DNA from: Escherichia coli
GTDB lineage: Bacteria; Pseudomonadota; Gammaproteobacteria; Enterobacterales; Enterobacteriaceae
DNA: 64,000 nt
NCBI GenBank assembly: GCA_021307345.1
Contig: CP089930.1
Span: forward strand, 1,674,001-1,738,000
Direction of reading: 5' to 3'
Shown: positions 29,726-38,566 of the stretch, piece by piece
Numbering within the stretch: position 1 is the first letter of the stretch
Layout: the number at the start of each line of letters is the position of its first letter
Notes under the pieces: generated by a model
The model's input: only the letters and a program-made list of their open reading frames with translations
What the model was told of the DNA's origin: nothing
Database searches by the model: none
Program-made: the position numbers and the translations under genes

Positions 29726-31696
29726 ATGAACATTTCGGAAGTCGATCTGCACAAACTGACGGTTAGCGATCCGTTCCTCGGTCAATATCAGCAATTGGTA
29801 CGCGACGTGGTGATTCCTTATCAATGGGATGCGTTAAACGATCGCATTCCCGAAGCGGAACCCAGCCATGCGATTGAAAACTTTCGCATTGCCGCCGGAC
29901 TGCAAGACGGGGAGTTTTACGGCATGGTATTTCAGGATAGCGACGTCGCCAAATGGCTGGAAGCGGTAGCCTGGTCGCTGTGCCAGAAGCCGGACGCCGA
30001 ACTGGAAAAAACCGCTGACGAGGTAATCGAACTGGTCGCCTCCGCCCAGTGCGAAGATGGCTATCTCAATACTTACTTTACGGTGCAAGCACCGGAAGAA
30101 CGCTGGAGCAATCTGGCGGAGTGCCATGAACTCTACTGCGCCGGTCATCTGATTGAAGCCGGAGTCGCCTTCTTCCAGGCCACGGGTAAGCGGCGCTTGC
30201 TGGAGGTGGTTTGCCGTCTGGCCGATCATATTGACAGCGTATTTGGCCCAGATGAAAGTAAGTTACACGGTTATCCTGGTCACCCGGAAATTGAACTGGC
30301 ACTGATGCGTCTGTATGAAGTGACCGAAGAACCGCGCTACCTGGCACTGACGAACTATTTTGTCGAACAGCGTGGTGCGCAACCACACTATTACGACCAG
30401 GAATATGAAAAGCGCGGGCAGACCTCGCACTGGCACACCTACGGCCCGGCGTGGATGGTAAAAGACAAAGCCTACAGCCAGGCGCATTTGCCCATCGCAC
30501 AGCAGCACACCGCCATCGGCCATGCAGTACGCTTTGTCTACCTGATGACTGGCGTCGCACATCTGGCGCGTTTAAGTCACGATGAAAGCAAGCGTCAGGA
30601 CTGTCTGCGGCTGTGGAACAATATGGCCCAGCGTCAGTTATATATTACCGGCGGCATTGGCTCGCAGGGCAGCGGCGAGGCGTTCAGCAGTGATTACGAT
30701 CTGCCGAATGACACGGTTTACGCCGAAAGTTGTGCTTCCATCGGCCTGATGATGTTTGCCCGGCGAATGCTGGAAATGGAAGGAGACAGTCAGTATGCCG
30801 ATGTGATGGAGCGCGCGCTGTACAACACCGTACTCGGCGGTATGGCGCTGGATGGTAAACATTTCTTCTATGTGAATCCGCTGGAAGTACATCCAAAATC
30901 GCTGAAATTCAACCATATCTACGATCACGTTAAGCCGATCCGCCAGCGTTGGTTTGGTTGCGCTTGTTGTCCGCCAAATATCGCCCGCGTGCTAACCTCG
31001 ATTGGTCATTATCTCTACACGCCGCGTGAAGATGCGTTGTATATCAACATGTACGCGGGAAACAGTATGGAAGTGCCGGTAGAAAATGGCACGCTGCGCC
31101 TGCGGGTTAGCGGGAACTATCCGTGGCATGAACAGGTGACGATTGCGGTTGAATCTCCGCAGCCGGTGCGTCATACCCTGGCTTTACGTCTGCCGGACTG
31201 GTGCACGCAGCCACAGGTCACATTGAATGGAGAAGTCGTCGAGCAGGATATTCGTAAAGGCTATCTGCATATAGCCCGTGAATGGCAGGAAGGCGATACG
31301 CTGAATCTGACGCTGCCGATGCCAGTGCGTCGCGTTTACGGCAACCCGCTGGTGCGTCATGTGGCTGGGAAAGTAGCAATTCAGCGCGGTCCGCTGGTGT
31401 ATTGTCTGGAGCAGGCCGACAACGGCGAGTCATTACATAACCTGTGGCTACCCGCCGATGCGCCGTTTACGACATTCGAAGGCAAGGGATTATTCAGCCA
31501 TAAAATCCTCATTCAGGCGCCTGGTTATCGGCTTGAACAGAGCAATCCAGAGCAGCAACCGTTGTGGCATTACGACAATGCCCCAGCCAAACGCCAGCCG
31601 CAAACTCTGACGTTTATCCCGTGGTTTAGCTGGGCTAACCGTGGCGAGGGCGAAATGCGGATCTGGGTGAATGAAGAGAACCGTCGCCATCCGTAG
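29726..31696 (+). CDS. GH127 beta-L-arabinofuranosidase
   Basis: A 656-residue cytoplasmic glycoside hydrolase with no signal peptide; the ATG at 29726 follows AAGGAG. The GH127 zinc/cysteine active site is complete: acid/base Glu in TGGIGSQGSGEAF (E318), Zn ligands E334 and C336 in YAESCASIG, and the nucleophile/ligand pair C414-C415 in GCACCPPNIAR. These correspond to the residues established for Bifidobacterium HypBA1. It should release L-arabinose from beta-1,2-linked arabinofuranosides such as those of hydroxyproline-rich plant glycoproteins. It is the last gene of the pair and is followed by REP units. Confidence 0.92.
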   Translation: MNISEVDLHKLTVSDPFLGQYQQLVRDVVIPYQWDALNDRIPEAEPSHAIENFRIAAGLQDGEFYGMVFQDSDVAKWLEAVAWSLCQKPDAELEKTADEVIELVASAQCEDGYLNTYFTVQAPEERWSNLAECHELYCAGHLIEAGVAFFQATGKRRLLEVVCRLADHIDSVFGPDESKLHGYPGHPEIELALMRLYEVTEEPRYLALTNYFVEQRGAQPHYYDQEYEKRGQTSHWHTYGPAWMVKDKAYSQAHLPIAQQHTAIGHAVRFVYLMTGVAHLARLSHDESKRQDCLRLWNNMAQRQLYITGGIGSQGSGEAFSSDYDLPNDTVYAESCASIGLMMFARRMLEMEGDSQYADVMERALYNTVLGGMALDGKHFFYVNPLEVHPKSLKFNHIYDHVKPIRQRWFGCACCPPNIARVLTSIGHYLYTPREDALYINMYAGNSMEVPVENGTLRLRVSGNYPWHEQVTIAVESPQPVRHTLALRLPDWCTQPQVTLNGEVVEQDIRKGYLHIAREWQEGDTLNLTLPMPVRRVYGNPLVRHVAGKVAIQRGPLVYCLEQADNGESLHNLWLPADAPFTTFEGKGLFSHKILIQAPGYRLEQSNPEQQPLWHYDNAPAKRQPQTLTFIPWFSWANRGEGEMRIWVNEENRRHP

Positions 31697-31714
31697 GATC
31701 GATAAAGCGCAGAT

Positions 31715-31802
31715 TGCCTGATACGACGCTTAACGCGTTTTATCAGGCATAAAAGCCGGTGTAATTGTAAGGGTCGGATAAGGCGTTTACGCCGCACCCG
31801 AC
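31715..31802. repeat. Two REP units after the GH127 gene
   Basis: Palindromic units at 31715-31749 (TTGCCTGATACGACGCTTAA...) and 31773-31802 (GTCGGATAAGGCGTTTACGC...) lie between the convergent GH127 gene and yiiG. E. coli REP sequences here suggest that the operon has been resident long enough to gain host repeats or was inserted next to them. Confidence 0.85.
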
Positions 31803-31830
31803 ACTATTTTCTCACCAAAATCAAAAACGT

Positions 31831-32871
31831 TTAACGCAGGCTATTATAGTCATCAACCATTTCGTTGTACTCGCGTAACGCTTTCGGGAAAGAGTCTTCG
31901 ACCATCCAGCTTGTGTTTGCATCCTGAAGTTGCTCTTTATCCCAGTCAGAGTACGGGACTTTATCTCTGACGCGGCGAACATATTTTTTAGCTTCGAGCT
32001 GATATTGGTCTGCCGAATTAATAAACGAAAATTTCATGCCGCCTTTATCCGCTTCTTTGGCCTGTGCCACCAGCGTTTCCAGTTCAGATACTTTCTTCAT
32101 TGCCGCATCTGGATCAAACTTCTCTTGCGAAATCAGGTTATTAATTTGTTTCGCTGATATCATGACAGCCAGAGAGTAGTAGTGGAATGTTTTCCCTTCT
32201 CTTTCTTCAATATTTTTCAATTCCGCAAGCTGACGCTTATCATTAATTTCCTGAATCGCCGCGTGATAAGATTCTGCTACGGGTTCAAAGGCTTCAATAT
32301 TTTTTATGAGCATCTGGTGCAGCGTTTTCCCTTTGGCAAACGCATCATCTTTATAATTTTCCTGGGTGTAATATTTATCCATTTCGTTAATGGTATTACC
32401 CAGCGCAACAGCGGCATTAATATAATTCAACGCCACACCATCAATGGGTTCCAGCGCAGGCGTTAACGCCACGACTCTTTTTATTCCTTTTTGACACTCA
32501 GAGAGATTGGATTCACTAATGCCGTAGATGCCATAAACAAGGCTCTCTTTACCCGTTGGACCCTGTTTAAAATCTTTCAGCCAGTCAGCGTAACGCGCCA
32601 GGCTGTTCTGCACAGGGATCTGTAACTTATTGTAGCACTTGATATAAACATCCATTTTTTCGTCGAAAACCGCTTGTTCATCGACCACCGGTTGCGCAGG
32701 CGTTTCTGGTTTAGCTTCTGCTTTTGCAACGGGCGCTTCTGGAGCTGGTGCGGCAGGTTGACTATTGGCGGGCGGGGGAGTTTCTGTTTCGACTTTTTTA
32801 TCATCACATCCGGTGATACCGAGGGCCATTATGGCGATAATAATAGCTGAAGATAATAAATTCCTTTTCAT
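31831..32871 (-). CDS. yiiG: Lipoprotein YiiG (DUF3829)
   Basis: A 346-residue lipoprotein: signal MKRNLLSSAIIIAIMALGITGC with the lipobox Cys at 22, a Pro/Ala/Glu-rich linker of about 45 residues (APAPEAPVAKAEAKPETPAQ), and a helical DUF3829 domain to the end. The linker is about five residues shorter than in K-12, a usual repeat-length difference. Function is unknown. In K-12 it is next to fdhD; here two genes separate them. Confidence 0.92.
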   Translation of the reverse strand: MKRNLLSSAIIIAIMALGITGCDDKKVETETPPPANSQPAAPAPEAPVAKAEAKPETPAQPVVDEQAVFDEKMDVYIKCYNKLQIPVQNSLARYADWLKDFKQGPTGKESLVYGIYGISESNLSECQKGIKRVVALTPALEPIDGVALNYINAAVALGNTINEMDKYYTQENYKDDAFAKGKTLHQMLIKNIEAFEPVAESYHAAIQEINDKRQLAELKNIEEREGKTFHYYSLAVMISAKQINNLISQEKFDPDAAMKKVSELETLVAQAKEADKGGMKFSFINSADQYQLEAKKYVRRVRDKVPYSDWDKEQLQDANTSWMVEDSFPKALREYNEMVDDYNSLR

Positions 32872-32978
32872 TTAATTGCCTTATAAATAGATAAATAAGA
32901 GAGTGAATATAATAAAGGAAAAAAGAAAGCGTCACTACACGCGTTTTGTTTATAAATAAATAGATATAATTCACTGAA

Positions 32979-33023
32979 TGAATAAGTCCGGTAATTTCAT
33001 TGATAAATTACCGGACTTATTCA
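32979..33023. terminator. Very stable hairpin after the Hsp90/TPR operon
   Basis: GAATAAGTCCGGTAATTT (32980-32997) pairs perfectly over 18 bases with 33005-33022 around a seven-base loop. It lies between the TPR gene stop and the yiiG start, so it probably terminates or protects the leftward Hsp90/TPR transcript. No long T-run follows on either strand. Confidence 0.65.
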
Positions 33024-33081
33024 ATTAACAGCTCAACCGTTGCGAGAGGAAAGTTTCTGCCCCTCGTTATTTAAACCTGCA

Positions 33082-35388
33082 TTACATCCCATAACGTTCA
33101 GAAATAGCAGCATGTTTTTCTTCGTTCGCTCCGGCTTCTTTGGCAAGACGCCACCAGCACAACGGATGTTCCCAGTCTGCGGTCAACTCACTTAGCGTTT
33201 TATCAATATTAGCTTTAGCAACCGAACGCGGCGCGCTGATAACAAAGTAGAACGCGGGCAGTGGCTCTGCATCTTCTCCCTGATGACTGTCCGTTAACGT
33301 ATAGTCATCGTTACTGTTGCTCCAGTAGTACCAGTTTCGTTCACGTAGCGCCTCACGGAAGGCATTAAACTGTTCTTCACCAGGCATAACGCCTTCGCAG
33401 AACCAGGACTCGCCGTACTCAGTCGGAATAATGGTTTTCAGGCAGGCATAAAGCGGCGTGAAATTCTTCTGCTCTTCCTCATCTTCAGGCCGGGTATTCA
33501 ACATTTCCGCATCGAATACCACAACTTCATCAACATGTTGTGGGTAATCTGTCCGGTAGGTTGGTTCAATGATCCTTGCCGTTACCGGTCCAATCCGCTG
33601 GGCATAGTAATAGCGGTATTCGAAGTTTTCCCGGAAACGGATATTCAGTAGTCCCCATTTTTCGTCGATAAAACCTTCGCCTTCCGTGAGTTCGATTTCC
33701 AGTTCTGCGGCGATAGTTCGCACCAAATCCCATTGTTGTAAGATGCTGGCGGTCGCCATGATATCCCACTGGATATTACGAATATCTTCTTCACGACTAA
33801 TCATAAGTTGCTGCAATTGCTGTAAATAGTCCAGCTGCCGATCCCAGGCTTCCTGTTTTTGTGCTGCCCAGGAGCACATGCGATAAACGCCGACCCACTC
33901 GCTCCCTTTTTCGTGTTGCAGCAACTGTTGACCAATCGACTCCAGTTCGCCCCAGTCTTCCTGTTGGTTGATCACCCGCGCACGGAACCACAACGCCATA
34001 TGTAGTAACTCCGCCTGTTCATACTGCTTCGCCAGGTGTTCGATCGCTTGCTGATCGCCACGGTTAAGCAGGAGATCCAGCAGATCAAAGCAGAGATTGT
34101 TATCTTCCTGGATGTGGCTTTCAACGTAGCGTTGCAGGAGTTCAATCGATTCATCAATCGCATTGCAGGCGTTTAACGCATTGACCAGCTTGCCCAGCAA
34201 TTCCGTATCATCTGGCGTGTTCAGGTAAGCGCGGCGGAATATTTCGACGTCTTTTTCCGGATCGGGCTGCGTTTCTTCATCACTGTTTTCAGGTATTTCT
34301 ACCACCGGTCGAGCAAGCAGTTCCGCCTCTTTAGCGACGATTTTTTCACTAAGTTCAAGAAACTCGCGATCAACGCCCAGCAACGCGCGTAATTTCGGTA
34401 TGTGCCGCTGAGCCAGTTTCATCGCCATTTTGGCAACCCAGACAGATTCTCGCTCCAGCGCCAGGGTAATTTGCAGTTTCGCCAGATCAACCACTTTGCG
34501 GTGCGCCCCGGCCTGTGAACGGTGCTCCAGCATTTTTTGAATGATTCGCGCCAGTTGCCAGTGGTTTCTTTGTGGATTGCGGGGAAGTAATTCAGTAATA
34601 ATCTTCAGCCATGGTCCCCATGAATAGGGAGTCAGATCTGACCAACGCGGCAATTCCTCCCAGACTTCTTTGTCCTGCCCGCATAACGCCATGATGTACA
34701 GTTTTTTGAGTTGATAATTGATGCGGTCGCGTCCCCAATAATCATTTTCTTTTGCCAGTTCATCAATCACTTCTCGCGCTTCATCGTAACGCTGAAGGGC
34801 AACCAAAATATCGGCACGGGTTGCCAGCAGTGCTTCTAAATATTCACTCCCCGATGCTTTTACCGCGTCGATTTGCCTGTCGATATAAGCCAACGCCTCT
34901 TCTGTTCTGTTGGAATCCATCAGCGCACTGGCATATTCGCAGGATAAACACATAAAGCAGCTCCAGGTCGGATCAATGCGCGCGATGGTTTCTTCACATA
35001 CCGCCATACGTTCATTGGCCCAGCCAGGGGCATCTATATTCTCGTAGCAGGCGGATAAATCCTGCGTGACACAGATAGATTGCGGGCAATCTTTTGCCTC
35101 TTCCCGGTGCGCTTTTTCAAACAGCGCCACTACGTCTGGCAGTACTTTTTCGCCTTCTTCGTAGTTAGTCAGACGATGGCGCATCTCCCAGTGCCCGATA
35201 AATATTTCCAGCCACGGATTTTTGGCCACTTGATTCAGTGCTTTCATTTCCGGTAATAACGAATCGCACTTTTCCATTTGCAGATGTAAAACACCTTCAG
35301 AAAAATCATCAATTATCTGCGGAATATACTCCTGCCCGGCATCACGCAACTCCTGGCTATATTTGTTGTACCACTCCCATGTATCCAT
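33082..35388 (-). CDS. Large TPR-like partner of the Hsp90 protein
   Basis: A 768-residue soluble protein, no signal or membrane segment. Residues about 1-560 are helical repeats of TPR type (IGHWEMRHRLTNYEEGEKVL; EYLEALLATRADILVALQRY; LDYLQQLQQLMISREEDI), interrupted by an acidic linker (ENSDEETQPDPEKD, about 365-380). The last ~190 residues form an alpha/beta domain with FEYRYYYAQRIGPVTARI and CWWRLAKEAGANEE. Its ATG is one base after the stop of the Hsp90-like gene, whose end supplies its ribosome site (AAGGAAA), so the pair is translationally coupled. TPR proteins are classic Hsp90 partners; a co-chaperone or client-adaptor role is inferred. I do not recognise a named family. Confidence 0.8.
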   Translation of the reverse strand: MDTWEWYNKYSQELRDAGQEYIPQIIDDFSEGVLHLQMEKCDSLLPEMKALNQVAKNPWLEIFIGHWEMRHRLTNYEEGEKVLPDVVALFEKAHREEAKDCPQSICVTQDLSACYENIDAPGWANERMAVCEETIARIDPTWSCFMCLSCEYASALMDSNRTEEALAYIDRQIDAVKASGSEYLEALLATRADILVALQRYDEAREVIDELAKENDYWGRDRINYQLKKLYIMALCGQDKEVWEELPRWSDLTPYSWGPWLKIITELLPRNPQRNHWQLARIIQKMLEHRSQAGAHRKVVDLAKLQITLALERESVWVAKMAMKLAQRHIPKLRALLGVDREFLELSEKIVAKEAELLARPVVEIPENSDEETQPDPEKDVEIFRRAYLNTPDDTELLGKLVNALNACNAIDESIELLQRYVESHIQEDNNLCFDLLDLLLNRGDQQAIEHLAKQYEQAELLHMALWFRARVINQQEDWGELESIGQQLLQHEKGSEWVGVYRMCSWAAQKQEAWDRQLDYLQQLQQLMISREEDIRNIQWDIMATASILQQWDLVRTIAAELEIELTEGEGFIDEKWGLLNIRFRENFEYRYYYAQRIGPVTARIIEPTYRTDYPQHVDEVVVFDAEMLNTRPEDEEEQKNFTPLYACLKTIIPTEYGESWFCEGVMPGEEQFNAFREALRERNWYYWSNSNDDYTLTDSHQGEDAEPLPAFYFVISAPRSVAKANIDKTLSELTADWEHPLCWWRLAKEAGANEEKHAAISERYGM

Positions 35389-35389
35389 T

Positions 35390-37225
35390 TTATTTTCCTT
35401 GATTAATTAAGACAGGAATAACCTGAGTAAAATCTTCCAGCGCCTGGTGTAAATCCCATTGTTGTTCTTTATTGCCGCTGGAGCACAAAATCACTTTCAG
35501 CGATTTTAATAACCGTAATGCCGCCGCTGGCTGTTGCTGATGTTGTAATGCCGTCACCAGTTGCATAATGCAGGGGTTATTGAGATTGATATACAGACTT
35601 GACGTTTTGGTCTTTTGGATTTGCGAGGTGAATTGCCGCGCCAGCATTAACGCTGCGGTGCTAATACGTTTATCCGCGTCATCCTGTTCGAGAATTTTTT
35701 TTAATTCCGCTTCGCGATCTGGCGTAACCACGAGCGGTAAAACGGCGGGTTCGAAGCGGGAGATAATTAATTGCTCGCCGTCGCAAAGATGCTCTTCCAG
35801 ATAAGCAATCTGCTCTTCGGGTAATTCCGCAAGGCTGAACAACTGTTCATTACCCGTTTGTGTACCGACTTCAATAATCCGGCAGTGATATAACAGCGCC
35901 CAGCGGCGTAAAAATGGCACCACGGCATAGCGATCGCCACGCGCAACGGGTCGTTGCAGAATGTGGAACAACATCTCTTCAAAACCGCCATCGCGGCTTA
36001 ACAGAATATGAATGCTGTTATTAATGCGTAAATCTTTTGCCAGCAGCGCACCTTTTGAGGTAGGCACCTGCAAACGGTCTTTGAGCAAATCAAACAGACG
36101 GTCATCGCACAACGCCGCGCCAAGCAACGCTTCGTTATGGCGCATTAATACCCGTCGCCAGATTTCTGGCTGATTTTGTGCGAGATCGGACAAACCAGAA
36201 ATCAGCGCCTCTTTTAACGCCTCCTGCACCGCGACCCAGGTTTCGTCGCGCTGGAGATCTTCCCGGCTCGCCGTCGGCGTCAGTTTCGATGACTCAATCA
36301 CACCGCCGATAAAACCGGCCCAGGGCGGTAACAGCTCACGCGCTTCGTCATCGAGTAACATGCCGCGCAAAAACAGCGACAGGTTGCGGTTATCGCTGGT
36401 GCCGTAAGTTGCGCCATCCTGAATCCATAAAATCCCGACCGCATCGCTCATTCCCGCTGGCACCACCGGAATGGTGCAAATAGGTTCAAAAGAAGATTCA
36501 AACTGGGCGGCAAAGGCGAGATTTTTCCGCTGTACCAGCGCGCGGTGCATCGTTACGCCATCTGGCGTTTCTTCACGCCACGGCGGCTGGAGTTTGTTCA
36601 CTGGCTCGCTGGCGTCCCCCACATAGACCGGTTCGTGCAGCAATATGCAGTAGCGGGAAAGGACGCGGTTCAGCAAATTGTTACTCGCCAGATGGCTGTA
36701 CTCTTCTTTGAGCGTCAGAATCACCTGCGTCCCCGGCTCCGAGGACTGATGCGGCGTAACGGTATATTTTTGCCCGTCGGTAGAGTGGTATTTCCAGCTC
36801 TGATCTGGCGTTTGCCACGAGGAGGTCAGTACCGTCACTTCTTTTGCCAGTACAAATGCCGACAAAAAACCGAGGCCGAACATACCAATTAAACCGGTAT
36901 TGTCATCCTGCTGGCGCAGCATTCGGGTATAACCCACGCCCACTGTAGCCAGGAAGCCGTGAATTTCGCTTTCTGTCAGACCCGCACCGGTATCGCTAAT
37001 GGTGATGGTGGATTTCGCCACGTCCGCCACTACACGAATAGAGTTATCCTTTGGTGCATCGGGTTGCTCAATCCTGCGACGCACGATCGCATCGTGCCCG
37101 TTCTGCACCAGCTCCCGCACGGCGACCACGGGGGTGGAGTAAAGATGCTTACTGAGCACCTCAATTAAGCCGTTTAAATTAACTTCGGTAGAATATGAAC
37201 TGCCAGGTAACTGTAATGTACTCAT
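35390..37225 (-). CDS. Hsp90-family (HtpG-like) ATPase
   Basis: A 611-residue protein, clearly distinct from housekeeping HtpG. The N-terminal GHKL ATPase carries the N-box VRELVQNGHDAI (E38, N42), ISDTGAGLTESEI (D78, G80, G82) and the lid/G2 box GMFGLGFLSAF. The middle domain has the Hsp90 motif PTASREDLQRDE, with the Arg that contacts ATP gamma-phosphate. The C-terminal ~200 residues do not look like the HtpG dimerisation domain. It is the first gene of a two-gene unit with the TPR protein, inserted between fdhD and yiiG. A chaperone or immunity-type function is possible but not shown by sequence. Confidence 0.88.
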   Translation of the reverse strand: MSTLQLPGSSYSTEVNLNGLIEVLSKHLYSTPVVAVRELVQNGHDAIVRRRIEQPDAPKDNSIRVVADVAKSTITISDTGAGLTESEIHGFLATVGVGYTRMLRQQDDNTGLIGMFGLGFLSAFVLAKEVTVLTSSWQTPDQSWKYHSTDGQKYTVTPHQSSEPGTQVILTLKEEYSHLASNNLLNRVLSRYCILLHEPVYVGDASEPVNKLQPPWREETPDGVTMHRALVQRKNLAFAAQFESSFEPICTIPVVPAGMSDAVGILWIQDGATYGTSDNRNLSLFLRGMLLDDEARELLPPWAGFIGGVIESSKLTPTASREDLQRDETWVAVQEALKEALISGLSDLAQNQPEIWRRVLMRHNEALLGAALCDDRLFDLLKDRLQVPTSKGALLAKDLRINNSIHILLSRDGGFEEMLFHILQRPVARGDRYAVVPFLRRWALLYHCRIIEVGTQTGNEQLFSLAELPEEQIAYLEEHLCDGEQLIISRFEPAVLPLVVTPDREAELKKILEQDDADKRISTAALMLARQFTSQIQKTKTSSLYINLNNPCIMQLVTALQHQQQPAAALRLLKSLKVILCSSGNKEQQWDLHQALEDFTQVIPVLINQGK

Positions 37226-37503
37226 TTTTCAATACTCATAATCCATCACCCACTATTGAAAATACATTGCTGTTTTTTACAACCGGTGCAAGGTTTGTTA
37301 TTTTCATTCACTCATCGGAAACATTTATTTATTGACGCGATGATTAAAACAAAATGTCTTATATAAATAATGATTAATTCTTAAAGGATTAATGCGACTG
37401 GAGTATATCGATATAAACCGGAGTTAACGAGATAATTTCTTGTGGTGAAATTATTATTTAAATGCTGAATAACATATTCAGCATTATTTAATAAAAAAAT
37501 AAA
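37226..37503 (-). promoter_or_regulatory. AT-rich promoter region of the Hsp90/TPR unit
   Basis: This gap is strongly AT-rich and has no open frame of note. It must hold the promoter for the leftward Hsp90-like gene. TATAAA-like and TTAATTC-like boxes occur around 37350-37400, but no single promoter or operator stands out. Confidence 0.4.
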
Positions 37504-37530
37504 ACCGCAATCCAGAATCAGAATTGCGGT
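37494..37530 (-). terminator. Intrinsic terminator of fdhD
   Basis: On the minus strand ACCGCAATT pairs with GATTGCGGT (37504-37530) and is followed by TTTATTTTTTT. It lies just beyond the fdhD stop. Confidence 0.8.
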
Positions 37531-37536
37531 ACTTCT

Positions 37537-38373
37537 TTAATTATGAATCAATCGTTGCGGATGAGTATAAATCGTCGCCCGTCCCGGCTTACAAAAACCT
37601 ACCAGCGTCAGGTTACATCGCTCGGCGACCTCTACGGCAAGCGTTGTCGCGGCAGACACAGCAAACAGAATTTCTACCCCGCACATCGCTGATTTTTGCA
37701 CCATTTCATAGCTGGCACGGCTGGAAACCAACACCGCACCCTGCTGCCAACGTTCACCTTCTTGCGCCCGCCGACCTAACAATTTATCCAGCGCCACATG
37801 GCGGCCCACATCTTCATGTCCGCCAGCCAGTTCGCCAGACGGCAACATCCAGGCGGCGACGTGAGTACAGCCGGTCAGTTGCCCCACTGGCTGGAAATCA
37901 TTGAGATGGCGTAATGCATCATCCAGTTTGTTGAGATCAAACGTTTGGGTGAACGGCAACGGCTGCACTGGCTTACCGATGTCGTTAAGTTGCTCCACGC
38001 CACATACGCCACAGCCCGTGCGCCCCGCCAGTGCCCGACGACGCTCTTTCAACCCCATAAAGCGACGGCTGGAAAGCTCAATTTGCACTTCCAGACCATT
38101 ACACGAGGGAACAACATCCATGCCGAATATATCGCGCGGACTTTCGATAATTCCTTCTGAAAGCGAAAAACCGAGCGCAAACAGTTCAAGGTCTTTGGGC
38201 GATGCCATCATCACTACGTGCGAAATGCCGTTGTAGACCAACGCAACGGGAACTTCTTCCGCGACTTCATCAAGCCGGGAACGTTGTAAATCATCACGCT
38301 GCCATAACTCAATTTGTCGCATTCCCGTGATATTTGTCACATTTTTGATTTCTTTTTGCTGTGTTTTTTTCAC
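37537..38373 (-). CDS. fdhD: Formate dehydrogenase sulfurtransferase FdhD
   Basis: Transfers sulfur from IscS to the molybdenum cofactor of formate dehydrogenases, needed for their activity. The 278 residues include the CxxC sulfur-relay motif in [14 protein letters not shown] and [17 protein letters not shown]. The start is GTG (38371-38373) with a weak ribosome site, giving [13 protein letters not shown] as in K-12. Divergent from fdoG, 193 bp away. Confidence 0.95.
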   Translation of the reverse strand: MKKTQQKEIKNVTNITGMRQIELWQRDDLQRSRLDEVAEEVPVALVYNGISHVVMMASPKDLELFALGFSLSEGIIESPRDIFGMDVVPSCNGLEVQIELSSRRFMGLKERRRALAGRTGCGVCGVEQLNDIGKPVQPLPFTQTFDLNKLDDALRHLNDFQPVGQLTGCTHVAAWMLPSGELAGGHEDVGRHVALDKLLGRRAQEGERWQQGAVLVSSRASYEMVQKSAMCGVEILFAVSAATTLAVEVAERCNLTLVGFCKPGRATIYTHPQRLIHN

Positions 38374-38566
38374 TTTCTCTTAACCAGATAAGAACACACA
38401 CACCAAGATTATGGTATTCTGTTACAAACCCTTCCTGGATGGAGGGAAATTGAGCCAATTCTGGACCTTTGCGGCCCCTTCCGCAAAGAAAAATAACTCC
38501 CACTCCCTGCACACGCAGCAAGCGAATGTAAATGGGACGTGACAATGTCGAAACAAGGAGCAATCC

